Origin: Hydrogenophilus thermoluteolus
GTDB lineage: Bacteria > Pseudomonadota > Gammaproteobacteria > Burkholderiales > Rhodocyclaceae
Direction: 5' to 3'
Assembly: GCF_003574215.1 (NCBI RefSeq)
Contig: NZ_AP018558.1
Coordinates: forward strand, 2,069,501-2,133,500
Length of the DNA stretch: 64,000 bases
The notes under the pieces were generated by a model. That model was not told the DNA's origin. It saw only the letters and a program-made list of their open reading frames with translations, and made no database searches. Every line of letters starts with the position of its first letter. Within the stretch, counting starts at the first letter, position 1. The position numbers and the translations under genes are program-made. Of this stretch, positions 25,447 to 34,133 are shown piece by piece.

Positions 25447-26193
25447 CTACGCCACCCACGCCAGCCGCGCCAACAGCGGCAGATGGTCGGAGAGCCGCGA
25501 CCACGGCGCGCGTCGCAACACCTGCGCATCGAGTACGGCGAACCCACGCACATAAAGCCGGTCGAGGCGGCCAAACCGCCACCCACGCGCCGGATAGGTG
25601 CGTAACGGCCGCTTCAACCCCGCATCCACCCGCTGCAACCCCAACGGCGCCGCGAAACGCAGGCACGCGGCACGCTCCCAATCGTTGAAATCGCCACCGA
25701 CGATCACCGGCCGCCCCTCCGGCACAGCGGCCACCAGCTCGCGCAGCCGCGCCAACTGCCATTGGCGCCAACGGTGTCGCAACCCCAAGTGAAGGGAAAA
25801 GAGATGCACGCGCTGCGCGCCCATTGCCACCACCACTTCGAGCGCCCCACGCGACTCCCACCGCGGCGCAGCCGAGAGATCGTGGTTACGCTGCGCCACG
25901 ATCGGAAAACGCGAAAGCACCGCATTGCCATGGTGCCCCGCCACGGTGAAGCGGTTTGCCCCGTACGCCACATACGGCCACGCCCCTTCCGCCAAATAGC
26001 GGTGTTGCGGCACGTGCTCGCGCGCAGCCCGCTCGGGATCGAAGAGCGCCCCGCGCACCTCCTGCAACAACACGAAGTCGGGTGCCACGGCGCGCAACGC
26101 CTCGCGCATCGCCGCAATCGTCACCCGTGTGCGCCACGGCGCCCACCCCTTGTGGATGTTGTAGGTCAGAACCGAAACGGTTGGTGGCGTCAC
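25447..26193 (-). CDS. Endonuclease/exonuclease/phosphatase family protein (YbhP-like)
   Basis: The protein has the EEP fold signatures: SVLTYNIHKGW at the start, PDFVLLQEVRG with the metal-binding Glu, LFSLHLGLRHRWRQWQL, VIVGGDFNDW and a final RLSDHLPLLARL with the catalytic His. About 248 residues from a GTG at 26193; a TTG at 26205 is also possible, and both sit just after the nadA stop. Relatives include DNases, sphingomyelinases and inositol phosphatases. Partnering with the ClsB-like gene suggests a phospholipid role, by inference. Confidence 0.85.
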   Translation of the reverse strand: MTPPTVSVLTYNIHKGWAPWRTRVTIAAMREALRAVAPDFVLLQEVRGALFDPERAAREHVPQHRYLAEGAWPYVAYGANRFTVAGHHGNAVLSRFPIVAQRNHDLSAAPRWESRGALEVVVAMGAQRVHLFSLHLGLRHRWRQWQLARLRELVAAVPEGRPVIVGGDFNDWERAACLRFAAPLGLQRVDAGLKRPLRTYPARGWRFGRLDRLYVRGFAVLDAQVLRRAPWSRLSDHLPLLARLAWVA

Positions 26194-26207
26194 CGCGTTC
26201 GGCAACC

Positions 26208-27359
26208 TCAACCGACCGCCAGCATCCGATCCAGCGCCACCCGTGCCCAGTGCGCCACGGACTCCGGTACCTGGATGCGGTTCACCACGACCCCGTTGGC
26301 CAGATTCGCCAACGTCCACGCCAGATGCTGCGGGTCGATGCGCTGCATCGTCGAACACATGCACACCACCCCGCCCATGAAATGGACCACCTTCTCTTCA
26401 GCCGCCATCTCCTCGGCCAGGCGGCTCACCAGGTTGAGCTCGGTCCCCACCAGCCACTTCGTGCCCCGCGGTGCTTCGCGGATCGTCTTCTGGATGAATT
26501 CGGTGCTCCCGACGTAGTCGGACTTCAAGCAGACCTCGAGCGAACACTCCGGGTGCGCAATCACGAAGCCATCGGGGTACTTCGCTTTCCAGCGGTCGAT
26601 CTGCTGCGGCGTAAACATCTGATGCACCGAACAGTGTCCTTTCCACAGCAGAATCTCGGCATCGCGAATCGCCTCTGGGGTCAGCCCCCCATAGGGCAGA
26701 TCGGGATCCCACACCTTCATCTTCTCGAGCGCAATCCCGCGCTTATAACCCGTCCATCGCCCCAGATGCTGATCCGGGAAGAAGAGGAGCTTCGGCCGCT
26801 CTTTGAGCGCCCAATCGACGATCTGCGGCGCGTTGGTCGAGGTGCACACGATCCCGCCATGTTGCCCACAAAACGCCTTCAGGTCGGCCGCGGAATTGAT
26901 ATAGGTCACCGGCGTGTAGGTCTGTTCCGGGTCGTCGCCCAACACCTCGCCCAATTCGCGCCACGCGCGGGTCACCTTGGGCAGGTCGGCCATATCGGCC
27001 ATCGAGCAACCGGCAGAAAGGTCGGGCAGAATCGCCACCTGCTGGGGCTTACTCAAAATATCGGCCACTTCGGCCATGAAATGGACGCCACAAAAGACGA
27101 TATACCGCGCATCGGTCTGCGCTGCCAGACGCGCCAATTTCAACGAATCGCCGGTGAGGTCGGCGTGCCGATAAACATCAGCCCGCTGGTAGTGGTGACA
27201 AAGGATCACCGCCTCACTTCCCAGCTTCGTGCGGGCCGCGACGATCCGCTCCTGACACGCCTCGTCGCTCAATCCGGCGAATTCCGCAAACGGAATCGCT
27301 TCACCCGCGCTCTTTTGCGGCTCAGCAACCTCGGCCAGCGCCTGATCGAATGCACTCAT
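26208..27359 (-). CDS. nadA: Quinolinate synthase A
   Basis: NadA condenses iminoaspartate with dihydroxyacetone phosphate to quinolinate in NAD synthesis, using an oxygen-sensitive 4Fe-4S cluster. The 383-residue protein shows CHHYQRADVYRHADLTGDS, YIVFCGVHFMAEVADIL, SAGCSMADM, GIVCTSTNA, AHPECSLEV and GGVVCMCSTMQ, covering the three cluster cysteines and substrate loops. The ATG at 27359 has GAGGA eight bases upstream, so it is preferred over the longer frame. Confidence 0.96.
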   Translation of the reverse strand: MSAFDQALAEVAEPQKSAGEAIPFAEFAGLSDEACQERIVAARTKLGSEAVILCHHYQRADVYRHADLTGDSLKLARLAAQTDARYIVFCGVHFMAEVADILSKPQQVAILPDLSAGCSMADMADLPKVTRAWRELGEVLGDDPEQTYTPVTYINSAADLKAFCGQHGGIVCTSTNAPQIVDWALKERPKLLFFPDQHLGRWTGYKRGIALEKMKVWDPDLPYGGLTPEAIRDAEILLWKGHCSVHQMFTPQQIDRWKAKYPDGFVIAHPECSLEVCLKSDYVGSTEFIQKTIREAPRGTKWLVGTELNLVSRLAEEMAAEEKVVHFMGGVVCMCSTMQRIDPQHLAWTLANLANGVVVNRIQVPESVAHWARVALDRMLAVG

Positions 27360-27376
27360 CGCAAAATCCTCACTGC

Positions 27377-27829
27377 TTACGGCGAAAGCCAGGGCAACCC
27401 GTGGAATTTCCACCCACCCACGGTGCCGCGGTGGCCTTCGGCATCTTTGTCGCCTTCGAAACCTTCCAAAATATTATAAGCGCTCGCATACCCGGCCGCC
27501 GCCGCAGCGCTCGCCGCATGGTGCGACCGCGCCCCAGAGCGGCACAAAAAGAGCACCACCGCCTCCGGGTCGACCTGTCGGCGCAATTGGGTCAAAAAAT
27601 GGGGGTTCAGCGTCATCTCCGGGTAGGTCACCCACTCGATCTCCACTGCGCCGGGCACGCGTCCCACCCAATCCCATTCGGCGCGCGTCCGGCAATCGAC
27701 GAGTACCGCGCCGGGAATCCCACGCCAAACGGCATACGCCTCGGGCGGCGTCAATGCCCCGGCGTAGGGCAACCCCAATTCCGTACGCCGCCGCCCCGCC
27801 GCTGCTAAAATGTCATGCAGTTCGCTCAT
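27377..27829 (-). CDS. Rhodanese-like domain protein
   Basis: A 150-residue single-domain sulfurtransferase-like protein. It has VDCRTRAEWDWVGRVPGAVEIEW and the active-site loop LFLCRSGARSHHAA with the catalytic cysteine. Its closing NILEGFEGDKD and GGWKFHGLPW match the small rhodanese group found in betaproteobacteria. The substrate is unknown. Its start codon is only two bases from the divergent CDF gene start, so its promoter must overlap that gene or one of the starts is misplaced. It lies upstream of nadA on the same strand with a 17-bp gap. Confidence 0.86.
   Translation of the reverse strand: MSELHDILAAAGRRRTELGLPYAGALTPPEAYAVWRGIPGAVLVDCRTRAEWDWVGRVPGAVEIEWVTYPEMTLNPHFLTQLRRQVDPEAVVLFLCRSGARSHHAASAAAAAGYASAYNILEGFEGDKDAEGHRGTVGGWKFHGLPWLSP
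27806..27811 (+). promoter_or_regulatory. Possible -10 element for the CDF gene inside the rhodanese gene
   Basis: TAAAAT lies 20 bp before the CDF start within the first codons of the divergent rhodanese gene. No clear -35 box is visible. Offered only because no intergenic space exists for a promoter. Confidence 0.25.
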
Positions 27830-27831
27830 CG

Positions 27832-29115
27832 ATGCCTCCAGACGTGCCGCACCCGATCATACCCCCGAATCCTGCTCCCGAAAAAGAGACCGCGCCAAGG
27901 GAAAAACGTTCGCCCCCAGAAAAGCGTACGACACCCTCCGCCACCCAGACGCACCTTCGCAACCAGCAGGTCGCGCGCGCCAGCATCACCGCGATGGCGA
28001 CGAACGCCGCGCTGGCACTCATACAGATCGTCGTCGGGCTTCTGGCCAACGCCTTCAGCTTGGTTGCCGACGCGTTCCATACCCTCGCCGACCTCACCAC
28101 CGACGCGCTGATCGCCTGGGCAAGTCGCCGCGCGGGCGCACCACCCGACGCCGATCACCCTTACGGTCACGGTCGGCTGGAGACGCTCGCCAGCCTCACG
28201 CTGGGCATCGTTCTCGTCGCTGTCGGCGGCGGTTTCGTCTGGGCCGCTGCCAACCGCCTGCAAGCCACCGAACCGCTCCCACCCGTCACCTACCCCGCGC
28301 TCGTCGTCGCGTTGCTTGTCCTTGCCAGCAAAGAGGGACTCTACCATTGGCTCAAACACCGCGGCAAAAAACTCAATGCACCCGTGCTCGTCGCGGCCGC
28401 GTGGCACGCCCGCTCGGACGCCGCGTCGTCGTTCGTCGTCGCCGTCGGCATCGGCGCGAGCCTGCTCGGCGCCCCGGCGCTCGAACCGATCGCCGCCGCG
28501 ATCGTCGGTTTCCTCATCGCGTCGATGGGCGTGCGTTTCGCCTATCGTGCGCTCGCCGAACTGGTCGACACCGCGCTCGAACCCGAGCAGGTCTCCGCGA
28601 TTGCCGAAACGATTCGTGCTACGCCGGGCGTAATCGACGTCCACGAACTGCGCACCCGGCGGATGGGGCACCAGGCGCTCGTCGACGCGCACGTCCAAGT
28701 CGCGCCGCGCCTCACCGTCTCCGAAGGACACCGCGTTGCCGAAAAGGTCATCTCGCGCCTCAAAACCCGTTTCCACGAAGAACACGAGCTCACGGTCGGC
28801 GACGTCACCATCCACATCGACCACGAACCGGACCAAGCCCCGGACGCCCCAGCGCACGCCCCTGTGCCCGAACGCGCCGAACTTCTCGCCGCGGTGCGCC
28901 ACGCGCTGGGCTTTCCCGCGTTTGCCACCGAATGGCTCCAGATCCACTACCTCAACGGTCGGTGCGAGCTCGATCTCCTCCTTCCCGCACCCGTACCCCA
29001 AGCCCTTCGCCCATTCGTCGACCACCCGGAACGGCGCGCCGAAGCCACGGCTATCCTGCGTCAGCAAATGCCATGCATCAAATCGGTGCATTGGTACCTT
29101 GCCCTTGAACCATAA
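27832..29115 (+). CDS. Cation diffusion facilitator (CDF) metal exporter with extra C-terminal domain
   Basis: An inner-membrane divalent cation/proton antiporter of the FieF/CzcD type. The 427 residues have a Pro-rich N-terminus (1-45) and six transmembrane helices with the paired metal sites in SLVADAFHTLADLTTD and AAWHARSDAASSF. HPYGHGRLETLASL lies between helices II and III. The cytoplasmic metal-binding domain has VIDVHELRTRRMG and VGDVTIHIDHEP. About 90 further residues follow the normal end, with their own alpha/beta look and LLPAPVPQALRPF. Metal specificity (Fe, Zn, Co, Ni) cannot be read with confidence. Confidence 0.9.
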   Translation: MPPDVPHPIIPPNPAPEKETAPREKRSPPEKRTTPSATQTHLRNQQVARASITAMATNAALALIQIVVGLLANAFSLVADAFHTLADLTTDALIAWASRRAGAPPDADHPYGHGRLETLASLTLGIVLVAVGGGFVWAAANRLQATEPLPPVTYPALVVALLVLASKEGLYHWLKHRGKKLNAPVLVAAAWHARSDAASSFVVAVGIGASLLGAPALEPIAAAIVGFLIASMGVRFAYRALAELVDTALEPEQVSAIAETIRATPGVIDVHELRTRRMGHQALVDAHVQVAPRLTVSEGHRVAEKVISRLKTRFHEEHELTVGDVTIHIDHEPDQAPDAPAHAPVPERAELLAAVRHALGFPAFATEWLQIHYLNGRCELDLLLPAPVPQALRPFVDHPERRAEATAILRQQMPCIKSVHWYLALEP

Positions 29116-29126
29116 TCGTGCAACAA

Positions 29127-29143
29127 TGCACCAAAAATGTGCA
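29127..29143 (+). promoter_or_regulatory. NtrC-type binding site upstream of glnA
   Basis: TGCACCAAAAATGTGCA is one mismatch from the NtrC consensus TGCACC-N5-GGTGCA. It is centred about 60-75 bp upstream of the sigma-54 promoter. A second, overlapping dyad, GTGCA-N4-TGCAC, sits at 29119-29132. Confidence 0.7.
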
Positions 29144-29194
29144 TTACCGCATCGTTTGAGTGCACAACCGCCGTGATTCGACCGTTTCCTAAAA

Positions 29195-29210
29195 TGGCAC
29201 GCAGTTTGCT
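29195..29210 (+). promoter_or_regulatory. Sigma-54 (-24/-12) promoter of glnA
   Basis: TGGCAC-N5-TTGCT is an exact match to the RpoN consensus, with the GG/GC spacing intact. The predicted start is near 29222, leaving a short leader that ends with CAGGAG before the glnA ATG. The ntrBC genes that would activate it lie just downstream. Confidence 0.88.
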
Positions 29211-29254
29211 GATAAGATCGCTACTCGCTTTTTCACCACTCAGGAGCATTCCCG

Positions 29255-30664
29255 ATGAACACCGAAGACGTGATGCGCCTCGTATCGGAAAACGACGTTC
29301 AATTCGTCGACCTTCGTTTCACCGACATTCGCGGCAAAGAACAACACACCACGCTCCCCATCTCGGCATTCGAAGAAGAGATCTTCGAGCGCGGCCAGCC
29401 GTTCGACGGCTCGTCGATCGCCGGTTGGAAAGGGATCCAAGCCTCCGACATGCTCCTTTTGCCGGATCCCGCCACGGCCTACATCGACCCGTTCTATGAA
29501 GAGACCACGCTGGTCCTCACCTGCGACGTGATCGAACCCGCCGACGGCAAAGGATACGACCGCGACCCGCGCTCGATCGCGAAACGCGCCGAAGCCTACC
29601 TCAAATCGACCGGTCTCGGGGACACCGCCTACTTCGGCCCCGAACCCGAGTTCTTCATCTTCGACTCGGTCGAATGGTCCGCGGACATGTCCGGCAGCTA
29701 CGTCAAAATCTTCTCCGAAGAGGCGGCGTGGGCAACCGCGGAAAAATTCGAAGGCGGCAACAAAGGACACCGCCCGCGCGTCAAAGGTGGCTACTTCCCG
29801 GTCCCGCCGGTCGACAGCCTCCACGACCTGCGCGCTGCGATGGTGCTCACCCTCGAAGCGATCGGCATTCCGGTCGAAGTCTTCCACCACGAAGTGGCCA
29901 CCGCGGGGCAGTGCGAAATCGGCACCAAGTTCAACACCCTCACCCGCCGTGCCGACTGGACGCAAACCCTCAAATACGTCGTCCACAACACCGCACACCA
30001 ATACGGCAAAACCGCCACCTTCATGCCCAAACCGATCGTCGGCGACAACGGCAGCGGCATGCACGTCCACCAGTCGGTCTGGAAAGACGGGCAGAACCTC
30101 TTCGCCGGCAACGGCTACGCCGGGCTTTCCGAATTCGCCCTCTACTACATCGGCGGCATCATCAAGCACGCCCGGGCGCTGAACGCGATCACCAACCCCG
30201 CCACCAACTCCTACAAGCGGTTGGTGCCCCACTTCGAAGCGCCGGTCAAACTCGCCTACTCGGCGCGCAACCGCTCGGCGTCGATCCGCATCCCCTACGT
30301 CGCCAACCCGAAAGCGCGTCGTATCGAAACCCGCTTCCCCGACCCGGCGGCGAACCCCTACCTGGCGTTCGCGGCGCTCCTGATGGCCGGGCTCGACGGC
30401 GTGCAGAACAAGATCCACCCGGGCGACCCGGCGGACAAGAACCTCTACGACCTGCCGCCGGAAGAAGACGCGAAGATCCCCACCGTCTGCCACAGCCTCG
30501 ACCAGGCGCTCGAAGCGCTCGACGCAGACCGTGAATTCCTCACCCGCGGTGGCGTCTTCTCCAACGACTTCATCGACGCCTACATCGACCTCAAGATGGA
30601 AGAGGTGCAGCGGCTGCGCATGACCACCCATCCGGTCGAATTCGAGCTCTACTACAGCGTGTGA
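29255..30664 (+). CDS. glnA: Glutamine synthetase, type I
   Basis: Makes glutamine from glutamate, ammonia and ATP in the cytoplasm as a dodecamer. The 469 residues are the GSI-beta length. Seen are FDGSSIAGWKGIQASDM, the metal/ATP segment YFGPEPEFFIFD, VEVFHHEVATAGQCEIG, GSGMHVHQSVW and the adenylylation loop NLYDLPPEEDAK with its tyrosine, implying GlnE-type control. An NtrC site and a sigma-54 promoter precede it. The stop overlaps the GTG start of the DUF4124 gene, and ntrB/ntrC follow, giving a nitrogen-regulated cluster. Confidence 0.98.
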   Translation: MNTEDVMRLVSENDVQFVDLRFTDIRGKEQHTTLPISAFEEEIFERGQPFDGSSIAGWKGIQASDMLLLPDPATAYIDPFYEETTLVLTCDVIEPADGKGYDRDPRSIAKRAEAYLKSTGLGDTAYFGPEPEFFIFDSVEWSADMSGSYVKIFSEEAAWATAEKFEGGNKGHRPRVKGGYFPVPPVDSLHDLRAAMVLTLEAIGIPVEVFHHEVATAGQCEIGTKFNTLTRRADWTQTLKYVVHNTAHQYGKTATFMPKPIVGDNGSGMHVHQSVWKDGQNLFAGNGYAGLSEFALYYIGGIIKHARALNAITNPATNSYKRLVPHFEAPVKLAYSARNRSASIRIPYVANPKARRIETRFPDPAANPYLAFAALLMAGLDGVQNKIHPGDPADKNLYDLPPEEDAKIPTVCHSLDQALEALDADREFLTRGGVFSNDFIDAYIDLKMEEVQRLRMTTHPVEFELYYSV

Positions 30665-31122
30665 TCGCACCCCGACACACTCTGAGCACCTCGTCACTAC
30701 TTTGGGGATGCGCTGCGCTTGCCGCAGCGCTCCTCGTGCCGCAGCCTGCATGGGCGCGGCTCTGGAAATGCGACGCCGGCCATGGCGAAGTCCTCTACAC
30801 CAACGACATGCGCGTCACGCGCGGCAAACGGTGCGAGCTCCTTACCCTCCCCGAGGCCCAACCAGGACCCTCGCGTCGCGCCGGAAACACCACGCCAACG
30901 ACATCCCGCCCCGTCGGCGAACCCGCGCAACTCGTCCCCCGTGACGACCTGCGCCGCCGCATCCTCCGCACCGAACTCGAAAACGAACAGAAACAGATCG
31001 CAACCCTCGAAACCGAACTCGCCACCGCCCCCGCCGACGCGCAGGCCACCCTGCGGCAACGCCTCGAACGCCACCGCCGCAACCTCGAAGCGATCACCCG
31101 TGAACTCGACCGCCTCCGCTGA
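30661..31122 (+). CDS. DUF4124 domain periplasmic protein
   Basis: A 153-residue protein from a GTG overlapping the glnA stop. A signal peptide (LLWGCAALAAALLVPQPAWA) is followed by a DUF4124-like start (RLWKCDAGHGEVLYTN, with paired cysteines at CDAG and RCEL), a Pro/Thr linker and a C-terminal coiled coil (residues about 95-153, rich in Glu, Arg and Leu). Genes of this type are common between glnA and ntrB in betaproteobacteria. Function is unknown. Confidence 0.8.
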   Translation: MIAPRHTLSTSSLLWGCAALAAALLVPQPAWARLWKCDAGHGEVLYTNDMRVTRGKRCELLTLPEAQPGPSRRAGNTTPTTSRPVGEPAQLVPRDDLRRRILRTELENEQKQIATLETELATAPADAQATLRQRLERHRRNLEAITRELDRLR

Positions 31123-31126
31123 CCGG

Positions 31127-32176
31127 ATGCTCCCCACCCTGGACGAACTGGCCACTGCGGTGCTCGTTCTCGACGCGCACGCCCGCATCACCTTCGTCAA
31201 CGCCGCCGCCGAACACCTCCTCAACCGCAGCCGCAACCAACTCGCCGGCCAACCCGTCACCGCGATGCTGGGCACCGCACCCGGACTCACCCAAGCGCTC
31301 GACGCCGCGGCCCGCTCGGGCTGGTTCTACACCACCACCGACACCCTCCTCTCCCACCCCGACGGCGACCCCTGGCACGCCGACCTCACCGTCAGCCCCC
31401 GCCCCAACCCACCGGGCGGTTTCCTCGTCGAACTCAAAGCCGTCGACCGCCAACGCCTCACCACCGAAGCCGAACAACGGCAACGGCTGCAACACGCCGT
31501 GCAAGAGATGGCACGCGCGATCGCGCACGAAATCAAAAACCCCCTGGGCGGCATCAAAGGAGCCGCGCAGCTCCTTGCCCTGGAGCTCGCCAACACCCCC
31601 CACGCCGAATACGCCGAAGTGATCGTCCGCGAAGCCGACCGGCTCCACACCCTGCTCACGCGCCTCACCACCACCCACCAGCACCCCCACCTCCACCCGA
31701 CCGACCTCCACCAGCCCCTCGAACAGGCCCGTCGGCTCATCGCCGCCGAATACCCCGAACTTACGATCACCCGCGACTACGACGTCAGCATCCCACCGCT
31801 GCTTCTTGACAGCGAACGGTTCGTCCAACTCTTCCTCAATCTTCTCAAAAACGCCGCGCAAGCCACCGACGGCCGCGGCACGATCACCCTCAAAACCCGC
31901 GTCGCCCGCCAAGTCACCCTGGGCAAAAAACGGTGGCGGCTCGCTGCCCGCATCGACATCGCCGACAACGGCCCCGGCATCCCCGAAACGCTGCGCGACC
32001 ACCTCTTCTACCCCCTCGTGAGCAACCGTCCTGGCGGCAGCGGCCTGGGGCTTGCGATCGCCCACGAAATCGCCACCGAACACGGCGGCGCGATCCATTT
32101 CACCAGCAACGCGCGCGGCACCACCTTCACCGTCCTCCTCCCCATTCCCGACCCCCAATGGGAGCGTGACCGATGA
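31127..32176 (+). CDS. ntrB: Nitrogen-regulation sensor histidine kinase NtrB
   Basis: A cytoplasmic PAS-type kinase that phosphorylates or dephosphorylates NtrC in response to PII. It has 349 residues. The PAS domain is at about 1-110 (LDELATAVLVLDAHARITFVN), the H-box at IAHEIKNPLGGIKGA near residue 130, the N-box at NLLKNAAQA, and G-boxes at DNGPGIP and GGSGLGLAI. No membrane helices are present, as expected for NtrB. The stop overlaps the ATG of ntrC (ATGA). Translation may also be linked to the DUF4124 gene, whose stop lies 5 bp upstream. Confidence 0.95.
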   Translation: MLPTLDELATAVLVLDAHARITFVNAAAEHLLNRSRNQLAGQPVTAMLGTAPGLTQALDAAARSGWFYTTTDTLLSHPDGDPWHADLTVSPRPNPPGGFLVELKAVDRQRLTTEAEQRQRLQHAVQEMARAIAHEIKNPLGGIKGAAQLLALELANTPHAEYAEVIVREADRLHTLLTRLTTTHQHPHLHPTDLHQPLEQARRLIAAEYPELTITRDYDVSIPPLLLDSERFVQLFLNLLKNAAQATDGRGTITLKTRVARQVTLGKKRWRLAARIDIADNGPGIPETLRDHLFYPLVSNRPGGSGLGLAIAHEIATEHGGAIHFTSNARGTTFTVLLPIPDPQWERDR

Positions 32177-33816
32177 CCACCCCGGAAATCTGGATCGTCG
32201 ACGACGACGACGCCATCCGCTGGGTGCTCGGCAAAGCGCTCGAACGGGCCCACCTCCCGCACCGCCTCTTCGCCGACCCGCAAACCGCGCTCGCCGCTGC
32301 GAAAACCCACCCCCCCGCGGTCCTCGTCACCGACGTGCGCATGCCCGGCATCGACGGCTTCTCCCTCGTCGCCGCACTCAAAGAGCAGCACTCCAACCTC
32401 ACCGCGATCCTCATGACCGCCTACTCCGACCTCGACGCCGCCGTCCAAGCGTTCCAGGTCGGCGCGTTCGAATACCTCCCCAAACCCTTCGACGTCAATG
32501 ACGCCGTCGCCCTGATCACCCGAGCCTGGCAAACCGCACAACGGCCCATGGACAGACAACCCGCGGAAGCGGCGACAACGCCACCCCCGCATACCCCTGA
32601 ACTGATCGGCGCATCCCCAGCCATGCAAGCCGTCTACCGCGCCATCGGCCGCCTCTCCACCTCGCACGCTACCGTTCTCATCATCGGCGAAACCGGCACC
32701 GGCAAAGAACTGGTCGCGCGAGCGCTGCACCGCCACAGCCCCCGCGCGCCAGGCCCTTTCGTCGCGATCAACACCGCTGCGATCCCGCGCGACCTCCTCG
32801 AAGCCGAACTCTTCGGCGTCGAAAAAGGGGCCTACACCGGCGCCACCACCGCCCGTCCCGGCCGCTTCGAAGAGGCCCACCGCGGCACCCTCTTCCTCGA
32901 CGAAATCGGCGACATGCCGCTCGAACTCCAAACCCGGCTGCTGCGCGTCCTGGCGCTTGGCGAATTCCACCGCCTGGGCGGACGCGAACTCAAACGGGTC
33001 GACGTGCGCATCATCGCCGCCACCCACCAGAATCTGGCCGCGAAAGTCGCCGACGGCACCTTTCGCGAAGACCTCTACCACCGCCTCAACGTCATTCGCC
33101 TCACCCTCCCGCCGCTGCGCGAACGCCAAGAAGACATCCCACTCCTTGCCGACCACTTCCTCAAACGCGCCGCGCAACAACTCGGCGTCGAACCCAAACG
33201 CCTGAGCCCCGACGCAATCGCCTGCCTCACCCACCACCCCTTCCCCGGCAACGTCCGCGAACTCGAAAACCTCTGCCACTGGCTCACCGTGATGGCGCCC
33301 GCCGCCACGATCACCCCCGAAGACCTCCCCGAAACGTTCCGGCCATCCCCCCCGCAACCCGCCGAACCCCCCCTTTCGCTAGAGTCCCCAGCTCGACACC
33401 TCTCCCCCGCGACCGCAACACCGCTCAAAACGCTGCGCGAAACGCAACCCCAAACGCAACCCCAAACACCACTTCAAACAGCCCCCCACCACGCGGCACC
33501 CCCAGACGCCACCCAACCCCCTTCGCCTTCCCGCGAGCCTGCCGTACCACCCCCTTCAGCCAACGCAACCACACATCCAACGCTACCCGACTGGCAAACC
33601 GCCCTCGCCGCAACCCTTCGCACCCTCCTTGCCCAAGCCGAAACCGCCCCGCCTGCCACACCGCTCTACGCCCAACTGCGCGAACAGTTCGACACCTGCC
33701 TCCTGCACACCGCGCTCGACTACACCCACGGCCACAAACAGCGCGCCGCGCAACTTCTGGGCGTCAGCCGCAACGTCTTCGCGCGGAAGTTGGGGCGCCA
33801 CGAAGATGACGAATAA
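32173..33816 (+). CDS. ntrC: Nitrogen-regulation response regulator NtrC
   Basis: A sigma-54 activator. The receiver domain is at residues 1-120 with the phospho-acceptor Asp in TDVRMPGIDG. The AAA+ domain has Walker A GETGTGKE near 171, the sigma-54 contact loop GAYTGA near 219 (Tyr variant of GAFTGA) and Walker B FLDEIGDMP near 240. A Fis-type HTH ends the protein (HKQRAAQLLGVSRNVFARKL). At 547 residues it is longer than usual because of a Pro/Thr/Gln-rich linker of about 90 residues (nt about 33337-33600) between the AAA+ and DNA-binding domains. It very likely acts on the glnA promoter upstream. Confidence 0.95.
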   Translation: MTTPEIWIVDDDDAIRWVLGKALERAHLPHRLFADPQTALAAAKTHPPAVLVTDVRMPGIDGFSLVAALKEQHSNLTAILMTAYSDLDAAVQAFQVGAFEYLPKPFDVNDAVALITRAWQTAQRPMDRQPAEAATTPPPHTPELIGASPAMQAVYRAIGRLSTSHATVLIIGETGTGKELVARALHRHSPRAPGPFVAINTAAIPRDLLEAELFGVEKGAYTGATTARPGRFEEAHRGTLFLDEIGDMPLELQTRLLRVLALGEFHRLGGRELKRVDVRIIAATHQNLAAKVADGTFREDLYHRLNVIRLTLPPLRERQEDIPLLADHFLKRAAQQLGVEPKRLSPDAIACLTHHPFPGNVRELENLCHWLTVMAPAATITPEDLPETFRPSPPQPAEPPLSLESPARHLSPATATPLKTLRETQPQTQPQTPLQTAPHHAAPPDATQPPSPSREPAVPPPSANATTHPTLPDWQTALAATLRTLLAQAETAPPATPLYAQLREQFDTCLLHTALDYTHGHKQRAAQLLGVSRNVFARKLGRHEDDE

Positions 33817-33863
33817 CAGTACAATCGAACCCGTTTCAAACCCGTTTCACACCGAGATTTCGT

Positions 33864-34133
33864 ATGCCCATCATCGCGACCTTCTTTGGTATCCTCGTCC
33901 GCATGTGGCATGACGACCATCCACCGCCGCATATCCACGTCTCTTACCAAGGGTTTGAAGCACTAGTCGAAATCCGCAGCGGTCAAATCCTGGAAGGAAC
34001 GCTACCTAAGAAAGCCGCCGCCATCGTCAAAGAATGGTGTTTGAAACACCAGAATGCACTCCTTGACAACTGGGCGCGGGCGCAACGGTTCGAACCTTTG
34101 GAACGCATCCCCGGAGCCGACCTCGATGATTAA
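33864..34133 (+). CDS. DUF4160 protein, putative toxin-antitoxin-like pair member
   Basis: An 89-residue protein beginning PIIATFFGILVRMWHDDHPPPHIHV, the DUF4160 pattern with its HxxPHxH-like histidines, and ending with a Trp-rich helix (VKEWCLKHQNALLDNWARA). The family is usually paired with DUF2442, as here, and has been suggested to be a toxin-antitoxin-like system without firm proof. The stop overlaps the downstream start. Two ACCCGTTTCA direct repeats lie just upstream (about 33829-33850). Confidence 0.85.
   Translation: MPIIATFFGILVRMWHDDHPPPHIHVSYQGFEALVEIRSGQILEGTLPKKAAAIVKEWCLKHQNALLDNWARAQRFEPLERIPGADLDD

Noticed and set aside
29240..30751. 503-codon - strand frame opposite glnA
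   Set aside because: Antisense to a fully conserved glutamine synthetase; Val/Gly/Phe-rich with no motifs.
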